A stretch of DNA of 64,000 nt from an uncultured Alphaproteobacteria bacterium (GTDB taxonomy: Bacteria; Pseudomonadota; Alphaproteobacteria; Rhodobacterales; Rhodobacteraceae), in contig CACBAM010000007.1 of the NCBI GenBank assembly GCA_902537215.1, positions 1 through 64,000 on the forward strand, in the 5' to 3' direction. Position numbers and translations under genes: made by a program. The notes under the pieces are model-generated. The model did no database searches. It was not told the origin of the DNA and saw only the letters and a program-made list of their open reading frames with translations. How positions within the stretch are numbered: position 1 is the first letter of the stretch; each line of letters starts with the position of its first letter. Shown here one piece after another: positions 18,740 to 27,440 of the stretch.

Positions 18740-19729
18740 ATGATATCTATTGATAACAAACTGTATATTAGAGACATCGATACATATATAGACCCTTTTT
18801 TTCCTGTAGAAAGGGCAATAATAACCCATGGGCACGCTGATCACGCAAAAGCAGGTCACAAGCATGTACTCTGTACTCCTGAAACCTCTGAGATTATGAA
18901 AATTAGATATGGTGAGAACTGTGCAAGAAGTTTTCAAACAATTAAATATGGGCATTCGGTGAAAATAGGAAGGATAAGCGTTACGCTCTATCCTGCGGCA
19001 CATATATTGGGAAGCGCACAAGTTTTATTAGAAACACCAAAGCATAGAATTGTGATTACTGGGGACTATAAAACAATATTAGATCGACATTTAGATCCCT
19101 TTGAGGTCGTTCCATGTGATTTGCTTATTACCGAGGCTACCTTCGGATTGCCAATATTTAAATTTAATGAACCAGAAATGGAAATTGAGCGATTGCTGGA
19201 TAATATTTCCAAACATAGAGAAAATACATTCTTAATTGGAGCTTATTCACTCGGTAAAGCGCAGAGGATTATCTGGCTTCTTCGAGAGGCAGGTTTTTCA
19301 GACGATATTTTTGTTCATGGATCAATGGATAAATTGTGTGACTTTTATCAGAGCAAGGGAATTAGGCTTGGCACCCTAAGAAAGGCTACTTTAGACAATA
19401 AAAAAGACTTTAAAGGGAAAATCATTGTAGCACCCCCTTCTGCACTCAAGGATAGATGGTCACGACGTTTTGAAAATATTACTAGATGTTATGCTTCAGG
19501 CTGGATGCAAGTTAAACAGCGCGCTAAGCAGAGCCAAATTGAAATTCCTCTTGTTATATCGGATCATTCCGATTGGAATGAGCTTACCAATACTATTAAA
19601 CAGACTGGTGCACAAAAAGTTTGGATAACACACGGAAGAGAAGATGCTCTGAAATATTGGTGCGAAAAAAACGGAGTTCAAGCTGAGCCGCTTTCTCTTC
19701 AACATAGAGATGAAGCAAACGAACTATAA
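18740..19729 (+). CDS. ligase-associated DNA damage response exonuclease (metallo-beta-lactamase/beta-CASP)
   Basis: 329-residue metallo-beta-lactamase-fold nuclease related to SNM1/Artemis and CPSF-type enzymes. The zinc motif is THGHADHAKAGH near residues 30-42, with further ligands at HILGSAQ and TGDYK. The beta-CASP Asp/His motifs appear toward the end (SDHSDWNEL, WITHGRE). The stop overlaps the ligase ATG by one base (TAATG), giving translational coupling. It presumably trims DNA ends before ligation; known only as part of the conserved four-gene repair set. Confidence 0.92.
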   Translation: MISIDNKLYIRDIDTYIDPFFPVERAIITHGHADHAKAGHKHVLCTPETSEIMKIRYGENCARSFQTIKYGHSVKIGRISVTLYPAAHILGSAQVLLETPKHRIVITGDYKTILDRHLDPFEVVPCDLLITEATFGLPIFKFNEPEMEIERLLDNISKHRENTFLIGAYSLGKAQRIIWLLREAGFSDDIFVHGSMDKLCDFYQSKGIRLGTLRKATLDNKKDFKGKIIVAPPSALKDRWSRRFENITRCYASGWMQVKQRAKQSQIEIPLVISDHSDWNELTNTIKQTGAQKVWITHGREDALKYWCEKNGVQAEPLSLQHRDEANEL

Positions 19730-21297
19730 TGAAAGCTTTTTCGAATTTACTATCAGATCTTATTTTGACGAGCTCGAGGAACAGAAAACTATCACTATTA
19801 GAACAGTATTTTAGCTCAACACCTGACCCCGACCGAGGCTATGCTTTGGCAGCACTTACCGGCTCACTTAACTTTAAAAACATAAAAGCTTCATTCTTTA
19901 AAAATTTAATCAAAGAAAAGCAAGACGAACACTTATTTGACCTATCTTACGACTATGTAGGTGATTTAGCTGAAACTATATCTTTGTTATGGGACCAAGA
20001 AAAAAGTGGCAACATGCCAAGACTTTCTTCTTTATTCGAAAACCTAAAAAAGGCTAAAACTGATGAGCTCAATAACTATATAATTAATATTCTAAACATT
20101 AGTACGGCTGATCAGAGATGGGCTTTCATTAAACTTTTTACAGGAGGCTTACGCATTGGGGTATCAAGCAGGCTGGTAAAGCAAGCACTAGCAAATTATG
20201 GCAACGTTGATCTTGATGAAATTGAAAAGATTTGGCATGGGTTACACTTTCCTTACATTAATTTGTTTTCGTGGCTTGAGAACAAGGGTAGTAAACCGAA
20301 AATTTCGATCTATGACATTTTTCATCCAATGATGCTTGCTCATCCGGTTGTGATGGAAAAAGATTTGGCAGTAGCAAATCCAAAAGATTTCGTTGCTGAA
20401 TATAAATGGGACGGAATTAGAGTTCAAATTGTAAGCCATAGTGAAGGATGTCGCCTTTATTCAAGGACAGGTGATGAAGTTTCTAAGTCTTTTCCAGAAA
20501 TAATTAAGACAATACAAGGTGATTTTGTACTAGATGGAGAATTACTCGCTGGAATTAACAATGATCCAAAAACATTTAACGATCTTCAGCAAAGGCTGAA
20601 CAAAAAAGCTCCTTCAGAAAAGTTTATAAAAAAAAATCCATGTTTTATAAAGATATATGATGTTTTGTTTTTCAACGGCGATGATTTAAGAGATAAAACG
20701 CTACTTGAAAGGAAAAAAGTTCTGAATTCCTATTTTAGCACGAATAGATCTCCAATGTTTTTATCGGAAACAATTGATTTTAAAGACTGGAGATTTTTAG
20801 ACAAAATAAGAGATATATCCAACAAACAAATACATGAAGGCGTGATGATTAAATCAGTTTCCAGTCCTTATATTGCTGGGAGACCGCGCGGCAAATGGTT
20901 TAAATGGAAAAGAAACCCAAAGAATGTAGATGCGATAATCATGTATGCACAAAGAGGACATGGAAAGCGGAGTTCTTTTTACTCAGACTATACTTTTGGT
21001 GTATTCAACAAGGAAAAGGAACTTGTGCCTATAGGCAAGGCATACTCCGGCTTTACCGATGAAGAGTTAAATAGATTAGATAAATTTGTAAGAACAAAAA
21101 CTATAAACCGATTTGGACCTGTTAGAGAGGTTGAAAAAACATTAGTCGTAGAGATTGCATTTGATGAAATGTCTTTGAGCAATAGACATAAGTCAGGAAT
21201 TGCTTTACGTTTTCCTAGGTTCAAAAGAATTAGATGGGATAAGCCAACTAATGAAGTAGAAACTTTGGAGCAAATTAGAAAAAGTTTTTTAGACTAA
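19729..21297 (+). CDS. ATP-dependent DNA ligase (cisplatin-type, LigB-like)
   Basis: 522 residues: an N-terminal DNA-binding domain (about 1-190), the nucleotidyltransferase domain and an OB-fold domain. The adenylated lysine lies in the motif I segment EYKWDGIR (about residue 225). Other ligase motifs are visible: SRTGDE (III region), DGELL (IIIa/IV), EGVMIKS (IV) and the motif V stretch KWFKWKR. This length and layout match bacterial ATP-dependent ligases of the non-LigD class that travel with Lhr, PdeM and the exonuclease. Together they would form a back-up DNA repair set separate from NAD-dependent LigA. Confidence 0.93.
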   Translation: MKAFSNLLSDLILTSSRNRKLSLLEQYFSSTPDPDRGYALAALTGSLNFKNIKASFFKNLIKEKQDEHLFDLSYDYVGDLAETISLLWDQEKSGNMPRLSSLFENLKKAKTDELNNYIINILNISTADQRWAFIKLFTGGLRIGVSSRLVKQALANYGNVDLDEIEKIWHGLHFPYINLFSWLENKGSKPKISIYDIFHPMMLAHPVVMEKDLAVANPKDFVAEYKWDGIRVQIVSHSEGCRLYSRTGDEVSKSFPEIIKTIQGDFVLDGELLAGINNDPKTFNDLQQRLNKKAPSEKFIKKNPCFIKIYDVLFFNGDDLRDKTLLERKKVLNSYFSTNRSPMFLSETIDFKDWRFLDKIRDISNKQIHEGVMIKSVSSPYIAGRPRGKWFKWKRNPKNVDAIIMYAQRGHGKRSSFYSDYTFGVFNKEKELVPIGKAYSGFTDEELNRLDKFVRTKTINRFGPVREVEKTLVVEIAFDEMSLSNRHKSGIALRFPRFKRIRWDKPTNEVETLEQIRKSFLD

Positions 21298-22614
21298 TTA
21301 AGTGCCAGGGATCCAGTTGGTTCCAGCTAATGGCACTCCAGCCATCGCAGCCGCCTCCACCGTTAAAGCGCATAGATCTTCTGGCTCTAAGTTTCTAAGA
21401 TCATTTTTACCACAAGCTCTTGCAATGGTTTGCGCTTCCATTGTCATTACGTTAAGATAATTTGCCAACCGCCTTCCCCCTAGCTTAGGGTCTAAACGCT
21501 TAGCCAGTTTTTTATCTTGAGTAGTTATTCCTGCAGGATCGAGACCTTCGTGCCAATCATCAAAAGAACCAGCTGTTGTACCTAATTTTTCATAATCTTT
21601 CTGATACCTGGGATCATTGTCTCCAAGTGCAATCAATGCAGCAGATCCAATAGATACTGCATCAGCACCTAAAGCCAATGCTTTTGCTACATCAGCACCA
21701 TTCCTTATTCCTCCTGAAATAATGAGCTGTACCTTTCTATGCAAGCCTAATTCCTGCAATGCTCTTACAGCAGGCCTTACACACGCCAGCGTGGGCATAC
21801 CTACATTTTCGATAAATACCTCTTGAGTCGCTGCTGTACCTCCTTGCATTCCGTCAACAACTACGACATCGGCACCAGATTTAGCAGCTAGAGCTACATC
21901 ATAATATGGCCTGGAACCAGCAATTTTTACAAAAATAGGAACCTTCCACCCAGTAATTTCTCTCAACTCAAGTATCTTTATCTCCATATCGTCTGGCCCT
22001 GTCCAATCAGGATGCCTACATGGTGATCTTTGATCAATTCCTTTTGGCAGCGTTCGCATTTCTGCAACTCTATCATTTATCTTTTGACCAAGTAACATTC
22101 CTCCACCACCTGGCTTTGCACCCTGACCCACAACGATTTCGATTGCATCTGCCTTTCTAAGGTCATCAGGGTTCATTCCGTATCTAGAAGGAAGAAGTTG
22201 ATAGACTAACTGTTTTGAGTGACCTCTTTCCTCTTTTGTCATTCCTCCATCACCTGTTGTTGTTGACGTTCCAACTAAACTAGCACCTCTTCCTAAAGCC
22301 TCTTTTGCTTGTGCGGATAGAGCTCCAAAGCTCATTCCTGCTACAGTAATTGGAATTTCAAGATTAAGAGGATTAGAACTAAATCGGTCACCCAAGATCA
22401 CTTTTGTATTGCAAGATTCTCTATAGCCCTCTAAGGGATACCTAGAAATTGAAGCTCCAAGAAATAATAAATCATCAAAGTTCGGTAAATTTCTTTTAGA
22501 TCCCCCTCCCCTTATGTCATATATACCAGTCTCAGCTGCTCTTCTAATTTCAGAGTTTGTATATGCATCGAAAGTATGCGAAGTTCTTGGCTCTGTTATT
22601 GATTTTCTTTTCAC
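21298..22614 (-). CDS. glxD: GlxD: FMN-binding glutamate synthase-like protein
   Basis: 438-residue FMN/[3Fe-4S]-type glutamate synthase domain, the stand-alone version (GlxD / MgsC). Recognisable pieces are the FMN barrel segments (PITVAGMSFGALS, GQGAKPGGGGMLLG), the DGMQGGTAAT loop and a final C-terminal AGTNWIPG. It would transfer ammonia to a 2-oxo acid, making glutamate or N-methylglutamate, using GlxB as glutaminase and GlxC as third subunit. The start is a GTG preceded by AGGA; no in-frame ATG lies close by. It is last in glxB-glxC-glxD, 9 bases after glxC. It ends immediately against the convergent ligase gene. Confidence 0.9.
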   Translation of the reverse strand: MKRKSITEPRTSHTFDAYTNSEIRRAAETGIYDIRGGGSKRNLPNFDDLLFLGASISRYPLEGYRESCNTKVILGDRFSSNPLNLEIPITVAGMSFGALSAQAKEALGRGASLVGTSTTTGDGGMTKEERGHSKQLVYQLLPSRYGMNPDDLRKADAIEIVVGQGAKPGGGGMLLGQKINDRVAEMRTLPKGIDQRSPCRHPDWTGPDDMEIKILELREITGWKVPIFVKIAGSRPYYDVALAAKSGADVVVVDGMQGGTAATQEVFIENVGMPTLACVRPAVRALQELGLHRKVQLIISGGIRNGADVAKALALGADAVSIGSAALIALGDNDPRYQKDYEKLGTTAGSFDDWHEGLDPAGITTQDKKLAKRLDPKLGGRRLANYLNVMTMEAQTIARACGKNDLRNLEPEDLCALTVEAAAMAGVPLAGTNWIPGT

Positions 22615-22623
22615 GTAATTTTC

Positions 22624-23301
22624 CTAATATATTTTAGCGTTATCTACATTAAAGTTATAAAGTGAACGAGCAGATCCAAAGCGCCTAAAGGTATCAAGAT
22701 TATAATCAGAAACATTAGCATTTGATAAAATATTTTCTAATTTACTAAGATGCTTTTTTGTCATTTTTTTCTCAATACAATCTGCACCTAAAGAGGCAAC
22801 TTCACCTGCGACATATATATTGGCTTCGTATATGCTATCCCCTAATGCATGTCCAGCATTACCGAAAATAACCAAATTCCCCTTCTGTGCCATAAAGGCA
22901 GACATGTGGCCAACATTTCCCTTTACAATGATATCTACACCCTTCATTGAAATACCACATCTTGAAGAGGCATTTCCTTCGACTAGGATACTTCCCCCAT
23001 GTCCCGAAGCTCCTGCATATTGGCTTACATCACCGGTAACATGAATGTTACCTGACATCATATTTTCGCCTAACCCTGGGCCAGCTGATCCTTCAACTTT
23101 GATATCAGAAAATTTATTCATTCCTGCACAGTAATATCCAACACTACCAACAACTTTCACAGTAATCTGTTTATTAATACCAACAGCTAACGCGTGGCTT
23201 CCTTTTGGATTTCTAATAGAAAAAAAGCTATTTTTATCAGATCCTTGCAAAGTCTTATTAATGTCTCTCAAGGACAATTTATTAAAATCAAGAATAGTCA
23301 T
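22624..23301 (-). CDS. glxC: GlxC: GXGXG-repeat subunit of glutamate synthase-like complex
   Basis: 225 residues of right-handed beta-helix with repeated Gly motifs (for example GSVGYYCAGM, GSAGPGLGENM, GNVGHMSAFM), matching the GXGXG domain that forms the C-terminal part of large glutamate synthase. As a separate subunit it is GlxC (MgsB). I take the ATG at 23301, two bases after the glxB stop. A TTG five codons earlier would overlap glxB but adds only poorly conserved residues. It has no catalytic residues of its own and serves as the structural partner of GlxD. Confidence 0.88.
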   Translation of the reverse strand: MTILDFNKLSLRDINKTLQGSDKNSFFSIRNPKGSHALAVGINKQITVKVVGSVGYYCAGMNKFSDIKVEGSAGPGLGENMMSGNIHVTGDVSQYAGASGHGGSILVEGNASSRCGISMKGVDIIVKGNVGHMSAFMAQKGNLVIFGNAGHALGDSIYEANIYVAGEVASLGADCIEKKMTKKHLSKLENILSNANVSDYNLDTFRRFGSARSLYNFNVDNAKIY

Positions 23302-23303
23302 TT

Positions 23304-24200
23304 TCAATGTCCCCAAAAATAAACAGTAGCGGGCTCTGGCTCCCAGACCTTAGCCTTTTCTATTTTTGGTAAAGAGGTTAAGGCTCTATACTCGGAGCCA
23401 AAAGCTACATAATCTGGTGTCTCTGCCAGTACAGCGGGCTTGCAGGCGATCGGATCTCTTAGAACGCCAAAACCATTTTCCGTACCAACAACGAACGTAT
23501 AAAAACCATCAAGCTCTAAGAGGGCGCTTTCCAAAGCTTCTTTAAGCGTTTTTCCACTATTCATTCTGTAAGTAATAAAGCTGGCAGCTACCTCAGAGTC
23601 ATTTTCTGTTTCAAAAGTCATCTCTTTTCTCATTAGTTCTCTTCGAAGAGAGTTATGATTTGATAGCGACCCATTATGTACCAAACACTGATCTTCACCT
23701 GTGGAGAATGGATGTGCACCAAGTGTTGTAACTGCAGATTCTGTTGCCATACGGGTGTGCCCAATACCGTGGGAACCCTTCATTTTAGCTATTTCAAATC
23801 TTTTTACTACTTCAGCAGGCCTGCCTACCTCTTTATAAATTTCCATTTTTTTACCAACACTTAATATTCTCAAATTGGGGAAGGTATCATTTATGAGATT
23901 AATAACCTTATCTTTTTGCTTCACGTCAAGCTTTATGACTGCATGTGTGGAATGAGTTTCAAAACTGAAGGATATTTCTTTCTTAGTAGATAAAAACTTT
24001 TTTAGCTTTTGAAAATCATCTTCGGGGGACTGAGACTGAACCATTATTTTAGCTCTCTTTGCAATTGGCTTCCCAAAAATCGCTAATCCAGCACTATCGG
24101 GACCTCTATCGCTCATACTTTCAAGCATTTTTGATAGATGAAGCCCTAGATTTGAAGATATATTCTCTTTTTTTGCGTACAGACCAACTATCCCACACAT
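23304..24200 (-). CDS. glxB: GlxB: class II glutamine amidotransferase subunit
   Basis: 298-residue Ntn-type glutamine amidotransferase. The sequence starts MCGIVGLYAK, so the catalytic Cys is residue 2 once Met is removed. Further class II markers are GHTRMATES, HNGSLSNH and the SEV stretch. It hydrolyses glutamine and passes ammonia to GlxD. GAGG precedes the ATG. It leads glxBCD. The classical neighbours, a type III glutamine synthetase (glxA or glnT) or gmaS plus mgdABCD for methylamine use, are not in the window. The complex's product is therefore open: glutamate, or N-methylglutamate. Confidence 0.9.
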   Translation of the reverse strand: MCGIVGLYAKKENISSNLGLHLSKMLESMSDRGPDSAGLAIFGKPIAKRAKIMVQSQSPEDDFQKLKKFLSTKKEISFSFETHSTHAVIKLDVKQKDKVINLINDTFPNLRILSVGKKMEIYKEVGRPAEVVKRFEIAKMKGSHGIGHTRMATESAVTTLGAHPFSTGEDQCLVHNGSLSNHNSLRRELMRKEMTFETENDSEVAASFITYRMNSGKTLKEALESALLELDGFYTFVVGTENGFGVLRDPIACKPAVLAETPDYVAFGSEYRALTSLPKIEKAKVWEPEPATVYFWGH

Positions 24201-24269
24201 AACAAACCTCGATATAAAATTTTCAAGCTTTAAACAATATTATGTCATGAAAATATATTTAATTTTTTC

Positions 24270-24800
24270 TTACTTAAAATTTTCAATAGCTTTTTTTAAA
24301 CCTTTATACTCATCACAGTTTACACCGCAAATTCGTTCAAGCAACTTCAGATTAGCATTTGCCTTTTCTAAATTTTTGTACTGTAGAAATAACTCACCCT
24401 GATACTCTAAGGCTCCTTTGTGCATTGGGTTTAATTGAAGTGCCTTTTTGTAGTAAGCATCACTTTTCCCTAATTTACTCATTTTACGGCTAACAAAGCC
24501 CAAATAATTCTGAATGTCTGCGTTTTGTGGAAATTTTACCTCAAGTGAAATTAATTTAATTTCAGCCTTTTCATATTTTTTTCCATATACAAGTGATTGC
24601 ACCATATTTAGACCGTTTTTTAATTCAAGCGCGGTTAAGGGATTTGATAAAGAATTACTGGCACCCCCTGAATAACCGTTTGAGGATGAACCACTACTTG
24701 AAGATGTTCCACCTGAATTTGAGGTGGGCAACCCTCCAGCGCCCACTAGGGTGAAAAACGAAAAAGCATACGCAGCGAACGTTAAGAACCTTATTATCAT
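24270..24800 (-). CDS. secreted TPR-containing protein
   Basis: 176 residues. An N-terminal signal peptide (IIRFLTFAAYAFSFFTLVGA) is followed by a Ser/Gly/Asn-rich low-complexity linker (about residues 25-55). Two or three TPR motifs come next (for example NADIQNYLGFVSRKM, SDAYYKKALQLNP). The ATG at 24800 has AGGAG six bases upstream; the GTG just before it is less likely. It probably sits in the periplasm as a small scaffold. It lies between the ureohydrolase and glxB genes on the same strand with about 65-70 bases on each side, and no functional link is evident. Confidence 0.8.
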   Translation of the reverse strand: MIIRFLTFAAYAFSFFTLVGAGGLPTSNSGGTSSSSGSSSNGYSGGASNSLSNPLTALELKNGLNMVQSLVYGKKYEKAEIKLISLEVKFPQNADIQNYLGFVSRKMSKLGKSDAYYKKALQLNPMHKGALEYQGELFLQYKNLEKANANLKLLERICGVNCDEYKGLKKAIENFK

Positions 24801-24864
24801 CACAGTCTCCTTAGAACTCTTGATATATAGTTAGTCAAATTCTTGAAAAAAACAAAAAATGACT

Positions 24865-25851
24865 TCACATTTTTGAAGTTTTCTTGTTTTCGGCCATTAC
24901 ACATATCATCTCAAACATTATAGCCATAGCTGTATGTGCGGTTATATTATTTGGACTATCTTTTGTTGGCATCATACAAACAATATCTCCACCAATGATA
25001 TTCATGCCTCTTGTGAGCCTTACTAAACTTATTGCTTCATCTATATCGAAGCCTTTAGAGCTTGCTTCCAAATTTGCAACAGCAGGTGCTATTGTTGGAT
25101 CAAGGCAATCAAGATCAAACGTAATATATACAGGCCTTCCATCGAGTATTTGTTTTGCTTGAGCGATTACAGATTCAAGACCCCTCTCCCTAAATTCTTT
25201 CATTGTGACAACATTGTATCCGTACTCATAACTTGGTTCCAGCCAGTCTAATGTACGTGGGTGTCCTCTTAGACCAATTTGCATAGATGACTTTGGATCA
25301 ACATTACCCTGATCAGCAAGATAAGCGCCCCAATGCGCGGCAGACTTCTTTGAACCTAAAAAATGATCGACTTTCGTAAAAACATCGGTATGCGCATCTA
25401 GATGCAGCAAACTAACAGGCTTCCCATCCGAAATTTTGCCTTTTCCAAGAGCTTGAATTATCCCACCAGTTATGGAATGGTCACCCCCAATAGAGATAGG
25501 TTTAGAGTTGGCATTATCTATTGTTTTAAAAAAATTAGTGATTTGCGCTATACAATCTTCGTTATCGTTTGCCTTTGGGAAAGGTACGTCACCTGCATCA
25601 ATAATTTTTGCAATATCCCAAGGATTTATTCCAAAATCTAAATGTGCTCGTCTACCAATTGCTGAGATATTCCTAAGCGCTCTTGGCCCCAAATGTTGGT
25701 CTCTTTCCGTTGTCCCATTTCCGGTAGAATGCGGAACGCCCACCAATGAAATATCGCTTCCTAAAACTTTTTCCTGAGGACATCTGAAGAGAGTGGGCAC
25801 ACCCCACCAGTATAAGTTTTCCATCATTGAGTTATCGTGCTCTAGTGCCAT
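24865..25851 (-). CDS. agmatinase / guanidinobutyrase-family ureohydrolase
   Basis: 328-residue manganese ureohydrolase. The three metal-binding signatures are present: GGDHSITGG, LHLDAHTDV and TFDLDCLDP. The N-terminal WWGVPTLFRCP region is typical of the agmatinase, guanidinobutyrase and guanidinopropionase branch rather than true arginases. The reaction would release urea from agmatine or a guanidino acid; the exact substrate cannot be read from sequence. AGGAG precedes the ATG. It is the upstream gene of a leftward group leading into glxBCD, which would suit nitrogen salvage, though the link is inferred from order only. Confidence 0.88.
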   Translation of the reverse strand: MALEHDNSMMENLYWWGVPTLFRCPQEKVLGSDISLVGVPHSTGNGTTERDQHLGPRALRNISAIGRRAHLDFGINPWDIAKIIDAGDVPFPKANDNEDCIAQITNFFKTIDNANSKPISIGGDHSITGGIIQALGKGKISDGKPVSLLHLDAHTDVFTKVDHFLGSKKSAAHWGAYLADQGNVDPKSSMQIGLRGHPRTLDWLEPSYEYGYNVVTMKEFRERGLESVIAQAKQILDGRPVYITFDLDCLDPTIAPAVANLEASSKGFDIDEAISLVRLTRGMNIIGGDIVCMMPTKDSPNNITAHTAMAIMFEMICVMAENKKTSKM

Positions 25852-25959
25852 CTAAAACTCCTCGCTGTAAAAAATACTTTCGATTTTTTGACCGATTTAT
25901 ATTATAAACTAAACTGAGATATCTGGTTAGTCCACCTTTTGGATAACAGGAGATGTAAT

Positions 25960-26820
25960 ATGAGAACAATTATACTTGCTATTTTTTCTTTTTTCGTAGT
26001 GACAAGCAACGCGTTTTCCGATCAAATTCCTTTAAAGTATCAAGGGTATTGGTCTGGTAAATCTTGTAAGTTTTCAATAGAACAATATGCTTTATTTGTA
26101 GGAACCAACGGTTATATTTATGAAGATGATAGTCAAGTTGAATTTAATTTTGTGTTTCCTAAAAATGTAGAAAATTGGACAGCATTCCAAACAAGCGATA
26201 ACAATCCAGATTTCAACTTCTTTTATCAAATAGATAGAGGACAACTAGTAGAAAGATATCCTCCAGAAGACTGGGATGGGTCTGATTACAGTTTTCTAAA
26301 AAACCAGCAAACGCAAGACACAATATACTATAAATGCGAAAGTAATGATCCGTTAATAGAGAGCAAATATGGAGAATTACTTAGCTTGCTAAACAGCTCA
26401 GTAGTACAGTCATGCAGAAACCCTGAGCAAGACAAATGCCTTCAAGATTTATTTAAATTTTTAGATGTAAACAAAGACAAGAGACTTCACCGAGCTGAAT
26501 TAAATAGAGGACTACGTTCCCTAAGCTTGGTTTCAGTTCTCTTAGGCCAAAATACTAATGATGACTTAGATAAGACTACCACCTTTGGAGTGTATATTGC
26601 AATTGTACCTTTTTTGCCTCTGATTACCCAAACGTTAATGGCTAATATTGATTACGATGGATCTAATAGTCTTTCAATTGATGAAATATCACAGGATCGA
26701 AATGACTTGTTTTCAGCAATCGTATCAGCAAAAGATGGGGTAATTGAAGATATAAGGTCGCTTCCTGGTGTGCTTCAAAATTTTGCGCCATTGTTACAAG
26801 GCTTGGGTAATTTTAACTAA
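25960..26820 (+). CDS. secreted EF-hand calcium-binding protein
   Basis: 286 residues. The ATG at 25960 follows AGGAG and starts a clear signal peptide (MRTIILAIFSFFVVTSNAFS). An in-frame TTG seven codons earlier would disrupt it. The mature protein has an N-terminal domain with a WSGKSCKF start that I do not recognise. Two canonical EF-hand loops follow, DVNKDKRLHRAE (about residue 170) and DYDGSNSLSIDE (about residue 235); both have acidic residues at positions 1, 3 and 12. A hydrophobic stretch lies between them. It probably binds calcium in the periplasm. No partner gene is recognisable; it is divergent from the ureohydrolase gene. Confidence 0.82.
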   Translation: MRTIILAIFSFFVVTSNAFSDQIPLKYQGYWSGKSCKFSIEQYALFVGTNGYIYEDDSQVEFNFVFPKNVENWTAFQTSDNNPDFNFFYQIDRGQLVERYPPEDWDGSDYSFLKNQQTQDTIYYKCESNDPLIESKYGELLSLLNSSVVQSCRNPEQDKCLQDLFKFLDVNKDKRLHRAELNRGLRSLSLVSVLLGQNTNDDLDKTTTFGVYIAIVPFLPLITQTLMANIDYDGSNSLSIDEISQDRNDLFSAIVSAKDGVIEDIRSLPGVLQNFAPLLQGLGNFN

Positions 26821-26825
26821 CAAAA

Positions 26826-27440
26826 TTAATCATTATCTATATTTCCAGCCCCTGCTCCCGTTTTTCGAGATAGTTCGCTTTCGGGAACCAGCATGTTAGA
26901 TGCTAGATTAGAAAGTTCTTTGAATACATTTTCATCTAAAAACATTCTTGAGCGTTTAGCTATTGGATTATTCAGCTCACTATTGTTTAAGCGTATCTCT
27001 ATTTCATTGCTACGTCTGAGGTTGTCGTTTTTCCAATTAAGTTGATCATTAAAAAGTACAGCACAGATTTCTTTATTTTTATGGAAACTAAAACTAAAAC
27101 CATAATAGTTAGAAGCTAGTCCAACCAAAAGCATCGAAGAGTCAATATTTTCCAATATCACACTTTTACAAGACTCTGAAACAAGCAAATCAATTGCGCT
27201 AACCCCTTCGAAAATTGCTCGCGAATTGCTAAAAATTAAACTTACGCCGTTCTTTTGAGGTGATACGGGTGGGTGGCGTTTACAATTTAGGGAATATAAA
27301 AGCTCTTTGCAACCAGGCAGAGAACGAGACTCTAGAAAACTAACACCAAACGATAAATCTTCACAGACCCCAGCAGGAAGGTTGCTACCCATACTTGCGT
27401 TAAATACTAAGTCTTTTAGCTCCGAAAAAGAAAGATCCAT
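26826..27440 (-). CDS. DUF3726 family protein
   Basis: 204 residues beginning MDLSFSELKDLVFNAS, the usual opening of DUF3726 proteins, with the next motif GVCEDLSFGVSFLESRSLPG. The ATG at 27440 overlaps the TAA of the upstream gene (TAATG), giving tight translational coupling; a GTG nine codons earlier is less likely. No membrane segment or enzyme motif is visible. The family has no established function. It is the last gene of the seven-gene leftward operon that starts at RidA. Confidence 0.75.
   Translation of the reverse strand: MDLSFSELKDLVFNASMGSNLPAGVCEDLSFGVSFLESRSLPGCKELLYSLNCKRHPPVSPQKNGVSLIFSNSRAIFEGVSAIDLLVSESCKSVILENIDSSMLLVGLASNYYGFSFSFHKNKEICAVLFNDQLNWKNDNLRRSNEIEIRLNNSELNNPIAKRSRMFLDENVFKELSNLASNMLVPESELSRKTGAGAGNIDND

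Noticed and set aside
21298-24200. Classical split glutamate synthase (gltBD)
   Set aside because: Three separate subunits of amidotransferase, GXGXG and FMN type without a GltD-like NADPH subunit match GlxBCD, not GltBD.
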